Assembly: GCA_900708905.1 (NCBI GenBank)
Contig: CAADRB010000006.1
Location: forward strand, 712,135-776,134
Direction of reading: 5' to 3'
Source of the DNA: Hymenolepis diminuta
Taxonomy: Eukaryota; Platyhelminthes; Cestoda; Cyclophyllidea; Hymenolepididae
DNA length: 64,000 bases
Shown: positions 10,957-21,965 of the stretch, one piece after another
Layout of the letters: each line of letters opens with the position of its first letter
Position numbering within the stretch: the stretch's first letter is position 1
Translations under genes and position numbers: made by a program
Notes under the pieces: generated by a model
What the model was told of the DNA's origin: nothing
The model's input: only the letters and a program-made list of their open reading frames with translations
Database searches by the model: none

Positions 10957-13284
10957 TATAAAGATAGGGGATATAAAAAGAGCAGTTGAAAATGCATGAA
11001 GCAATCGCCATATGGATACATTCAGACTAAATTACCTTGAACTTCGATTCTGGATGAAATATGTGCTTCTTATGCAATGTTGGCAAATCAATAGCAGATT
11101 GGAATGACTGTTTTCAGTCTATTTCTTTTTGCGTTCTAATAAGTAAAGGAATAATGCTGATGGAAAATGTAAGTTTTTAAGTGGTATATATACATATATA
11201 TGTTGCAGCAACCCGTCAGTCACGTCAGATGACACTTTGACGCTGTCAAGGTTGGAAATAATCAATCTCGAGAGGGAACTGATCAAAGACGAATTTAATA
11301 TTATATCACCTCATTCCTCTGCTAACAGAGGTTCGTGCAATTTCCTCTCCTTCATAACTAACTTAAGAAGAGTTGTCTTTATTGTTACGGGCTAAAAATT
11401 ACTTTGTCAGTTAGTTTACTTTAATTAGAAAGGCATTGAGATACATTCTTTATTCCTTTCCTTCGATTCTTTAGGCTAAAGTTTTTAGGTCTTCATATCC
11501 TAGGGATTTCTACAGTTTTATAAGTTTCTTCAAAATGCACGTTTTTTTAATGGTGATCAATAAATTTCTTATATATCCTTCCCAAACATTTGTCTTACGT
11601 TTAATTGATTAGGAAAGAGATGCCTAGAATGTCGGGACGAACATCTAAGCAAATGGAGCCACTAAGAGAAATGTTGGCATATTTGTCATCCGAAGTTTGT
11701 TTTATTCTCACGTTTGTAGCAATCCTAATTTACGACTCCTTTGATAATATGAAGCAAGGCATTTGTTGAGATTTTCACGTGGTTTGCTAATCACTGAAAC
11801 AGCTCTCATGCACAAAAAATAAAAATCCATATGAAGACATAGACTTGGAAAAATTTCTCTAAATAAGCAAGATTTGAAGGAATACTTTGGTAATTCAGTT
11901 CCATCTTACAGTTAATTCCATTTTACGTAGTTATTTTTTTCATTTTCATTCCCATAATAAATCATGGCAGAGCAGTAAAATGAAAAGCTAACATCTGCAT
12001 ACAGAAGTTGTGAAGAAAACAAGTCAGTGTTTCTCTATTACGACTAGTAACTGGGACTAGCCATTGTGGCTGATGTTAGGCTTATATACAAGATGACTGG
12101 GAAGCAACTCCCTATTTTAAAAATCTATTAGTGTAATTCCTGATCAGTTTTCACAAAATTGTCGCAAGGTACATGAAATCTGACTTGAAATTATATTTGC
12201 ATTCATGCATTTACCTGCACCTTTTTTAGACCACTCGGAACTCCACTTTATAATTTGTGATCTTGAGTTATGCATGAAATTTTTTGGGGCCCTTTGCATA
12301 GATCTAAATTGTACTATGGAAGTAATCCACTTCCACCTTTTGCTGTTACATAGTTTGTCCCCGGACTCCGCCGATAATTGATGCGATTTTGAACATTTAT
12401 AAGTCTGGAGATCTTTAATTGCAGTCTGTCTAAACAAAAGTTTGAATTTAAGATACAATTTCGGCATAGAGTAATAAGCTTTCAACTCAGTAGTTATTGA
12501 GAGAGGTTGAAAAGATAAATCGAGAATTTCATTCTCGAAACAAAAATTTCTACATATCTCCAGTTGAGATCAGGGTCTCTATGCCATTAAAACTTTACTT
12601 ATTTAGTTTTTGTCAGCCCCTATTTGGAGCTCAGCTGTCAAGGCAATTGGACGCAAATGTTAGCAAATGTTAGTTTTGAAAAGTGAAGGTGTTCATTCAT
12701 TAGCATTTTCTTAATCTCATTCAGTTCAAATTTATCTGGCTGAAGGAAAATTAGTGCACCCGATTTGACAAAATGTAGAAGTATTTCTCTACTTGTGGCG
12801 AAGATAGCAGGATGATACCCGGTGCCGTGAATTTAATACTTTACACAGTGAAATGTTATGCATTCATTCATGTATATAAATACGAGAGAACATTGTGATA
12901 ATGCCAGTGTCTGGCAAATAAGTGATTATTTAAAAATCGATACTCTCATTTGGACACATTAAAGTTTATTCAAGTGTGAAAATCGACAACATTACTGAGT
13001 CATAAATAGACATCATCACAGAGAGAACATTATCCGAAAAAATTAAACTGTAAGTGTACCATTGGGTTTATTTAGTCAAACTTAAAATCTATTGTATGAA
13101 GGCTCTGAAATATTCACCTCCGTCTCCAAATCTGCCAACTAAGCAACAATTTGTTGTTCATGCACGAAGGCCATAAAGAATCACATGACAGCAGTCATAT
13201 GCCGACTTCGCCCCTGGATTTATGACTCCTTCAAATTGGGTCAGGATTTGAAATCCTTCTCTTTCCTTTTGTGGAATCATTCTG
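10957..13284. other. Intergenic DNA, no gene recognised
   Basis: AT-rich sequence with no motif-bearing reading frame. The 113-codon minus frame at 12485-12144 has no family resemblance and I treat it as chance. Confidence 0.5.
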
Positions 13285-13370
13285 TTGGGAAGCTGAATCC
13301 AATATTTTCGGTGCACTCGAATGAAGCTCATGAACTTTATCCCTCGTGCACATGACTATCAACTAGTGGA
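13285..13370 (+). repeat. Dispersed repeat R6, fragment 1
   Basis: This short segment, containing AATATTTTCGGTGCAC, GAATGAA and CTCATG, matches the reverse complement of 31840-31910. The match is short and diverged. Boundaries are approximate and the element class is unknown. Confidence 0.4.
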
Positions 13371-14927
13371 TTTCTTGCCTGCATCTAAATAAGTAAGACC
13401 GCCACTGAAGCGATTATCGCTACAATTATTGAATAACCGGAAATTTACCATGTAGCCAATGCTATATAAGTAAGTTCTTTTTTTTCTCTTCTTTGTTCTG
13501 AGTAGTTGTGGTTTTACAAAAGAGCAACTGAGCTTTACAAAACATTCCACCATTACAGAGGTGATTCGTTTCATCCGTACATTGCGCTGATGGTATGCTG
13601 AAGCCCAAAAAGGTATACATTAACCAGAACTCTTTGACCTATTTCTCACGAAAATGCGTCCGCTCTACACCTTTTTGAACGTGCGAGGGTGCAACCCTAC
13701 CAACAGGTGTGCGTAATTGTGCCTTCTGAAGGTTAAATTTTGTTACAAAATTATAAAGCGTCTCTAAGCAACAGGACTGGATTTTATTAACTAGAGAGTA
13801 CTCTTAAATTAATTTCTGACATGTCTTACTAGGATTGGAATAAAACAAGAAAAATAAAATAAAACAGTTTTATTAATTCAAAACATTGAATAAGAAGATT
13901 TCCAAACTAGAAGCCAATGAAGGAAATGTTTCTTCAAGTGTCATGTTTGAAGAGATGGAGAAATTTCAGTAGTTTCTCGAATTCATTCATTCACTGATCA
14001 TTCAAGTTAATGATTCTCCGCCGATGTATTTTGAATATTTAGGACGAATGGTACTGTTTATTCGGAATATGAAATCTTGAATTAAATGAATTCTCCAAAT
14101 GAAAATAAACTCCATTAATTTGAAACATTTCCCTTTTATACTATCAGAGGAATTTTTACAGGTTTGTATATTTGGGATTACGAAACACAAACCATTGTTA
14201 TTGAAAATCGGCACCCAAAGAAAATGTCACCTAATCATCCTCAAAATTAAACTCCAACAGGTATGAATGCTGTCAGTTATCTCAAGCTAAGTTACTTCCA
14301 AGACACAAGAAGCATCACGACTAAGTCTTTGAATTTCACTGACTTCTTCTCCAACTAAATCTGAAATAGGAAAAATACGCATCTCACTTTCAACTCGTAT
14401 TTTGATGTAAATACAAACTGTTCCAATTCTTCTGACCAAACAGGCCAATTAAAAATCCAACAATGAAAACTTGTATCAGAACGGGACATCTGCCTTGAAT
14501 GCCTAATTCAATTCGACGAGGGAAGCCAAAGGTAAGAAACAGAAGAGGCCATGATTCCAATTAATTTTACCCATTAATTTTACCGATCTTCCTCTCTGAA
14601 ACAGTAGCATATCGGGCAAACTGCAGCATTATGCAATCTTCACTCTTGAAAACTGACATCTAGAGCAATTCTCACCAAATCGCCTTCTAAGCTAATTCAA
14701 AACATATGAAAACTTGAAAATGTCTGTGATTATGGTGGGCTTAAGATGAATGAATCCTAATCAAAACCCCAGCTATATTGAAATCCACGGTTTCAAGACC
14801 GAAATAATATTTTAAATTCCTCCCCTCCCAGTAAATTTTATACTCATAATAGTATAATTGCTTGTCTAAATCTTATCTTTGATGCGATTTTTTTATAAAG
14901 AGAACCTAATAATAAGATAATTATCAA
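13371..14927. other. Intergenic DNA, no gene recognised
   Basis: Nothing recognisable in either strand. The minus frames at 13574-13359 and 14214-14002 have no motif or codon pattern that separates them from noise. Confidence 0.5.
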
Positions 14928-15092
14928 GCCCATTTAGGAAAGCGTTTTTCCACGCTCATCTTAGAGAGCACCTTTCTAGAGTAAGACTTAAATTCTACTG
15001 CCCTCCGTATTAGTCAGACTTAACCAGTGCTGTTGGTCATTCCCTTCAAACCTGTGACCTGTGACGAGCACGGTGACCAATGTGCCACCGAC
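14928..15092 (-). repeat. tRNA-derived SINE-like copy 1
   Basis: Read on the minus strand, the element starts with a tRNA-like head. An A-box-like TGGCACATTGGT lies at about 15078-15089 and a B-box-like GGTTTGAAG about 35 nt further on. It ends with the tail core CGCTTTCCTAAATGGGC (reverse complement of 14928-14944). The same head and tail layout recurs at 44713-44892 and 59704-59915. A functional tRNA is excluded because the acceptor stem does not pair. Confidence 0.55.
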
Positions 15093-16312
15093 GCTCATCA
15101 AATGAACTTAACACAGTTAACAACGGTCGAAGCATAGATGAAAAATGACACAAACAATAGCAACCCTAAGCCTGTAAAATGGAGAAAACGAGAAAGAAAC
15201 GAACAAAATAAATACTCAGCAACACATTTCCGTGTCTCTACTCAAAAAGAGGAATTTTTCAGACATCCCACTGGCTCATCGCATCATATACATTTGAATA
15301 ATGTATAGGAAAAAAGTATAGAAGGCGAATCAAGGAAAAACAAATATACCAACGTTCATATTTCAGAATCTATTCTGAATTCAGGCCCGCAATGTTGAGC
15401 AATAATTAGTCGTTTGATTAAAGGGAATGGTTAGTGGTCTCATTTTGATAAATATTGCTTTTCGCAAAATCGAGAGTTGATATTAGCTCCTTTTTAGACT
15501 GCTCAGCATCATTCTAACTTGGCAAATTTCATTAGAACTTACTTATGGTTACCTCACACAAATATTAATGAATTTCAATATAAAGTTCAGTGTTCTTTTT
15601 TGCAACGATTTATGAGTAGACATGGACATTGTACTGCCATCCGTGATAACATTTTTGATACTATGTACATGAATGACCTGGCTGTTTATTTATTTGTTCC
15701 CCATTGTTTAGACTGTTAGGTTGTCATATGCTGACGCTATTCCGTATATCTTCCATATTCCCGGAGTTGTAAATGCATTTTTGAAACGCTCAATTAATAT
15801 TTACTTTTTCTTATTAGCTGTCCACTTAATAGATGCCTTTCGTTATTTTCCATGTGTTAGCACTGCTCTAACGGTTAATTAAGGCAAATCGGGTATTTTA
15901 AGTTCAAATAAATAATATTCACACTATTTCTCAATAAATCACAGGTTTTAGTTAAGCATATTTCCGTCTCTTTTACTGTTTTTGGTGCTGTAATTTTACA
16001 TGATTCGTCAACAATTGTAATAGATTTGTAATAAATGTACCTTTTTAGCTTATCATTAAAGTGCAAATTTATTAAATTACAATTGCTTCTGATAGCAATT
16101 TTGAGATTCAAATTTCGTTTAAATCTAATTATGCAATTATTATTAACAGATTTATTTTGAATGACATTATGCATTGATGAACTGCTTGATTTCATTGCTG
16201 GTTCCATTGTAAATCACACATATTAGATTTGCGCAAGGAATTAAAGTAGCTCTAAGCCTGACAGACCAGACTAGACTAGATATCTCCCCATAGAACTTAT
16301 GCTCACCCTTGG
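15093..16312. other. Intergenic DNA, no gene recognised
   Basis: AT-rich and without recognisable genes. The plus frame at 15519-15719 and the minus frame at 16207-15875 carry no known motif. Confidence 0.5.
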
Positions 16313-16632
16313 GATAAAAAGATACAAGAACCTGTCCTCAGCGAGAAGATCATGAATTAGATAGGACCACGTGTTATTGAACAAATAAAAATGAATGAAA
16401 AGGAATGGAGGAAAGAGCAGAAAGAAGAATTGGGAGAAAAGAAGAAAGATATTAGTACTGAGTGAGGACAACTCGGGCTGTGAGAAAGAGAGGAAATGAG
16501 GTACAATAAGGTGATTTACCGATTTCGCGTTTATTTATTGATAGGGAAATGACAGTTAGACCCGGGGTATAAGTCGATAGACGCTCAATAAAAAAAGTGA
16601 CTGAGCAAGCCTATGAGTCTCCATGCACACAC
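16313..16632. repeat. Dispersed repeat R3, copy 1
   Basis: About 320 bp, repeated in the same orientation at 58980-59310 and 62662-62972. Shared landmarks in order are GGACCACGT, a purine-rich GGA/GAA stretch, AGTACTGAGTGAGGACAA, GTACAATAAGG, an ACAGTTAGA-like segment and CTATGAGTCTCCATGCAC. Short minus-strand frames over it come only from the pyrimidine-rich complement. The family is not recognised. The lack of coding capacity and the size are compatible with a SINE or non-autonomous element. Confidence 0.72.
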
Positions 16633-17239
16633 ATAACAAATTGCTTGATCAATTCATTTGCTATTAGAGTCCACCTTGAGTGAAATTTAGTGATATTCAC
16701 AGTGATAAAATGGTCTCGTGGGCATTAGAAGAGATAAAATTATCTACCAACCCTAAATTCAAATAACAGTTCAATAAGATCTAAACACAGTGTGTAGTAA
16801 TTTACTCAGGAATTCGTGGATCGAATCCCAAAATTTAAAATTTGGAAAACTAGGATGTGGCGCAGTCTTTATACAAAAAGTATAAAATATATTGAATCTG
16901 GATTCCAAAAAAATATTACATTTATATAGCCTAACTTTATTCTCTTCCTCGATTCGACTACATGTTTAACTATTTACTCTTCCCGTGCTATTTCAGAATC
17001 AAAAAACGTGTATTTTTGTTTTAACATTGGTAATAGCGATTATACAATACTAAGAGGTTTCTCGGATTTTATATTAGTAGCTACATATTCTCTTGCCTTT
17101 AACGCACCCATTTGTACGAATGATAAAAACAGAGACTGAACTGGAATTTTTTACGATTATTTTGAGCTTTGCTGATAGATGGAGACGTATATTAGTTTAA
17201 AGATATCAGCGGCGTGTATTACTTGAGTTATTGGTATTC
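16633..17239. other. Intergenic DNA, no gene recognised
   Basis: AT-rich DNA between repeat copies; nothing supported. Confidence 0.5.
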
Positions 17240-17920
17240 AGTAAAGAAATGTACTTAACTGGAGTTCTGAAGAATGAACCTCATAATTTTGCGTGACTCT
17301 GGCTCAAGAGGGCTCTGTGGAATTCATGAGTCAATAAAGCGCATTTTGTGGATTAAGGTCATTACTTAAACCAGTAAGAAGTAAAATCCGCTTGAGAATA
17401 ATAATCAATATTGCGTTTAAATAGAAAATCCAACCTTACTAAAAATGGTAATTTTGTCATCTTCAAACACATAAGGCATGGATCACTAAAATAGTCTAAC
17501 ATTTGGTGAACTCTAGATTAGTCTGCTTCTCACTTTTACTTAAAAGGTACAGTTTATTGAATTAGCTTTAGTGCTAAATAGTCAAAATTCTGGGAGCTAA
17601 CTCCCAGTTTCCTGAATGTTCAGGTCTTGGTGAATAGGTGATTAATTTTATGGTTAGTTATATCATTTCGAAACATCAATGAATAAAGTAATTATATTAT
17701 GGTAGGGTTCAAGACGAACTTTAGTAAATAAGTGTGTTTCAATGAATTCTCAGGATTATCTGTTAATTATGCTGTAATTCATATATTTAATGCAAGTGGA
17801 AGCAAACTTATCGAGTAGAACTAGAAACACACTTAATAATCCTTCAGATGATAATCTGCTTCTGATCCCTCTCTGTAATATGAATGGAGGAATTCCGTAA
17901 ATCCAAGCAGTTATGGTATC
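17240..17920. repeat. Dispersed repeat R4, copy 1
   Basis: About 680 bp that align with 18635-19395 in the same orientation. Matching landmarks include GAACCTCATAATTTTGCG versus GAACCTCGTAATAATGTG, GGCTCAAGAGGG versus GGCTCGAGAGGG, AGTCAAAATTCT, TATGGTAGGGTTCAAG versus TATGGTAAAGTTCAAG, and AATATGAATGGAG. Divergence is considerable, with many indels. More distant relatives appear at about 28430-28700 and 29160-29460. The class is unknown and no open coding frame is conserved. Confidence 0.6.
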
Positions 17921-18439
17921 TATACTATTATTTATATTCCATTGTCATGACTGTCTTCAAATCGGGGGTTATATAGAGCTTTCGCAATGCAATTTTGGAG
18001 CTGATTGTTGCCACCTATCGGTAATTGCCCCGATTGTAGACATTTCCCTTAAAGCGCTGATTTAACGCCTTACAATTTTACCTGGTAGGTCTTTACATTC
18101 GAACTTAAAAATATTTATGACAATATTGATACCAAGGTTAGATCGTGTATTAGTAGTGTGAGGCTCTGTTCGAACTTCTCTATTTCGGAGCTTGTAACCT
18201 ACATGTTCGCGTAAAGTTCACAATCACTCGGCAAATTACCAAAACAGAGAGTTCTCTTTTTTTAACTTGTCGTAGCGTGAGTAGGAAAGAGGCGTTGAAA
18301 AGTAGTTCAAAGTTAACGAGCCAGTAAAATGGAAGGGGAGGACGTTCGCCAATTTTTCAATGGCGCAAAATTGACAAGCATCTTACGCTGAGCAGTACTC
18401 GATAGTTAAAGTTGGATGAGCGACTACATAAAAAATATG

Positions 18440-18489
18440 NNNNNNNNNNNNNNNNNNNNNNNNNNNNNNNNNNNNNNNNNNNNNNNNNN
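18440..18489. other. Assembly gap (50 N)
   Basis: A run of exactly 50 undetermined bases, probably a scaffolding gap of arbitrary size. The reading frame that appears to cross it (18357-18572) is meaningless. Confidence 0.99.
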
Positions 18490-18634
18490 TTTGACTTTCG
18501 GTGACCATGTCCAAGAAGAAAACAGTGTAAAATTAGATGGGTGATAGCATACTCGCTAAAAATGTAATACACTTTGGTCTCTATTTTAGCCGGAGTTATT
18601 TTTTCTTCTAATACTGGAACTTAGTGAGAACGTA

Positions 18635-19395
18635 ATGGACTGGAATTATGAAGAAAGAACCTCGTAATAATGTGCGAAACTGGCTCGAGAGGGTTTTGTG
18701 TAATTCACGCGAGTCACTAAAGCTAAAAAACGGTAAGATGCAAAATCGTTTTAAAGATAATTATCAATACTTGGTTCATGCTGAAACTTTAACCTTTACG
18801 AAAATATTACGAAATTTTATCAATTGTTGCACATTATAAATAAACAATGAATTTTACAATCTTTACTTAAGCGAAATCCTCTGAACACGTGGACCAGTAA
18901 AACAATGAAAAGGAAGTAATGAGCAGAGTAGGATCATAAAGAGAATATTCTTCATTTGAGTTCTAAATTCATAAGCACATTTTCATTATTTTTATATTAA
19001 TAGATACTGTTTATTGTGTCATTATTTAATACTCCAAAGTCAAAATTCTAGAGTCTGATCCCTTGATCCCTGGATTTATACTTGTTCACGAGGTTCAGAG
19101 CTTATTGAATAATTGATTATATTAAGTGGTTAGTCATGAATATTGAAACATTGAGTCCTTCTTATACTCATTGATACTATTAATATGGTAAAGTTCAAGG
19201 TGAACTCTAATTATAATAAAATCTCAAAATTGTTTGAAATTCCCATTGTGAGTTTTATATTTAATTCGGACTTGTCAAACAGAACACTCAAAGGACTTAT
19301 AAATCATTCGGATGGTAATCAAGTACTAATCCTGCTCTATAATATGAATGGAGAACCTATGTATGTTCAATCATTCATGTCGACTTTACTATTCA
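18635..19395. repeat. Dispersed repeat R4, copy 2
   Basis: Partner of 17240-17920, lying about 1.4 kb downstream across the assembly gap. It contains a plus-strand frame at 19185-19403 whose counterpart in copy 1 is interrupted. The frame is therefore not conserved and is unlikely to be a gene. The two copies are too diverged to be an artefact of haplotype misassembly. Confidence 0.6.
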
Positions 19396-21747
19396 TTCAT
19401 TAACATTATCACTAAAATTCAATTGCTACGAATACCTTCTGTTCTAGTTCCAACGTAGCGCCTTCCTACTCCCATTCCAACATTTACATCTTTGGGGCTG
19501 AATATTATTATTTCGGACTGTTGCTTTTTTTGTCACGGAATAATTAAATCCGACAGTTTGTATTCAAGTCATCATCATCCTTATCAAGACGCGAGTACAC
19601 ATCGTTCTGACAAACTGACAGTTATTTGGACATAAACTGTTATCATTTCGGCGGCAGCAACTGGAAGACAACTTATATACCACTATAAAGCCTCTGCTTA
19701 GTTAATAAAGCGCAGTGAGACAACTGCATTCTGTCTTATCTCTCTCTCGTCTAATTCAACTGTAGCCTAGTGATATCCAGTTGGTAAATAAATCATAACT
19801 GAGAAATTAGACTTCCTAGCATTTTCTACAAAATAGAAGAGTCCTTCTTTACAAAAGTATTGGCGCTAATAAGAAACCAATTGTGAGTAATCTGAAGCTG
19901 TGTCCAAATTTCTTTCAGATTACGAAAAGTTCAGTCTAGAAAACTGTCATCCAGCATGTTATATCGCCAAGACGGAGAGTAACCTATTGTAACTCAGTGC
20001 TTGGGAGGTTGGATATTTGTAACGTGGGTAGTTTAATGTTATGAGAGGTTGATGGGAGGACTCGCCCGTACTGGTAGGTGCAAATCGATAAACACCATCA
20101 TGTGAGCAAGTAAAACTGAATGTGCGATTAAAGTACAACAATAAAAGAAGATTAGCGGTTTAACAGGGAACATTTGGCTAATAGTGATGCATCTCAATAA
20201 AATTCAAACAGACGATCGCCTACATATGAAATGTACTTTGGCCTGTTTCTTTTGTCTGCGTTCTTGTTTTCTTTATTCCAATACGCATTATAGAGAAATA
20301 CTGCTTATTCATCTTAATTATCTCTCGTGTTTAACTTTTCCCATATTTTTAAGTGAATTTGCAGAAATAGTATCCTAGATTCCTAAACTTTATCTTTCTC
20401 TAGTTTGAATTTCGAACACGGATTTTGGTAGAATTAGACGATAATTGAGTAGACCCTGAAAAGGACATTTACAGAACACTTAGCGTTACTGAAGTTAATG
20501 TTCCGTCACCTTTACCTAGTACATGGTCATTCACATAGCCAGGTGTCCTAAAAATGAATAATTTGAAGGTCGAATAGGGTCATCAATTGGGTTGGGAATT
20601 AAGGTTCTGAATGCAACTTCCTTTGCCTAGTTTGTGCACTCGCAACCCTGGGGCCATGACCTTAGCCATCTTTTGGACACCTGTGCGTTCCAATGGTCAG
20701 TCAAATGGCCAAGTAATCCATAAAATCTGAAAAAAGATAATCAGATAGACGTTCGTGTTAAATCTCCAAATTAACTACACTATTAGCAGCAGTCAGCCCC
20801 AATATTCTAATGAACGTTAATAGAATCCTTAATCAAACATTAATTGTTTTTTTTTCCCGGTGCAAAAGTTGATGTTAAAAGTATAATTAAACGATTGGAG
20901 ATTCAATGTTTATTCTAAAACTGTTGATTGGTTTTTCCTTTAGTAGGTACAACTTCCACTTTTGATTTATAATAATTATTTCATTTCAAACAAGGGGTTC
21001 TTTGTTTTCGCACGCATTATTTTTCGTTTTCTTTCTGAAATAGTTCAAAATCCATTAAATGACAAATGGCAAATTTTAATCGATTTTCTTATTAAATTCT
21101 AAGGTTTGTTTTACTTTTTTTTAATTTCATTCCTGAAATTTTACTTTCTGTATACGATTGAATAGCTAACTTACACATCAATAATTAATTAATATAATCC
21201 AATCAACTTGCAATATTTTCAAGCGTTTATATGGGTATCTATGACCACAACTACCCTAAAATTAGGACGCCAAAATGCAGTCAGATTTTAGTAAGTGCGC
21301 TGCACATGGATATTAGATATCACGCTCAGGTGTATTTATTGCACAAGCACGTTCACACATGCGCCTATATTTGTGATCAATGATTGATTTATGTGAAAAA
21401 AATGAGCTTTTATTAATGAATAAATGAAAAGAATTTTGTTATGACTTGATTGAGCGACCCAGGTAATCTGTTGTGCGAAATGTGGCAATTTACACGACGA
21501 AAAAATTATTATTCAAGTTATTTAGACTCAATTTTTTTCATACATTTACCTTAATATCGTACAATTTTACAAATTAACTGAACGTAATTTATCAATTTTC
21601 AGTTATTTATTTGAAAACTGCAGGATCCTAAATAACATGAGTTATTTGTACGGCATAAGAATTTCCTTATCGGTACGACAGATGTTTGCTTAAGCGATTC
21701 TTATTGGTTCATTGGTGTTATGTGCGCTGTTCACGTGAGTGAAACTC
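19396..21747. other. Intergenic DNA, no gene recognised
   Basis: AT-rich. Reading frames at 20141-19959 (minus) and 20184-20378 (plus) have no recognisable features. Nothing else is supported. Confidence 0.5.
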
Positions 21748-21965
21748 TCAACATCGCATGTTGATAAGCCCGGCGATGCGTATGTAATCCACGCGTCACG
21801 ACAAGCGCGGACGCACCAAGTTCAGTTACGTTAACGCCATGCTTCTACGGCTAAGGCATCGTGAAAACTCGTTTTACGATGCAGTTACCGAGACTGGCTT
21901 TTTCTTGGTGTACGCATATTTGCAACGTCCAGATTAGGTCGGCGTAGCTCAAATCGTTACACGCC
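21748..21965. other. CpG-dense island with hairpins
   Basis: About 200 bp stand out from the AT-rich surroundings. I count 23 CpG dinucleotides between about 21768 and 21965, roughly twice what its base composition predicts. It begins with a perfect 7-bp inverted repeat, TCAACAT-CGC-ATGTTGA (21748-21764). It also contains an 11-bp stem with one bulge, GCATCGTgAAAA-CTCG-TTTTACGATGC (21856-21882). Near the right end TAGCTCAAATCG resembles a pol III A box, but no B box follows and no tRNA can be folded. No open frame covers it. It may be a structured RNA, a regulatory element or the relic of one. Confidence 0.45.

Noticed and set aside
18357..18572. Minus-strand reading frame across the N run
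   Set aside because: Its middle is undetermined bases of arbitrary number, so the frame has no meaning.
19185..19403. 72-codon frame
   Set aside because: It lies in repeat R4, and the counterpart in the other copy contains stops and indels.
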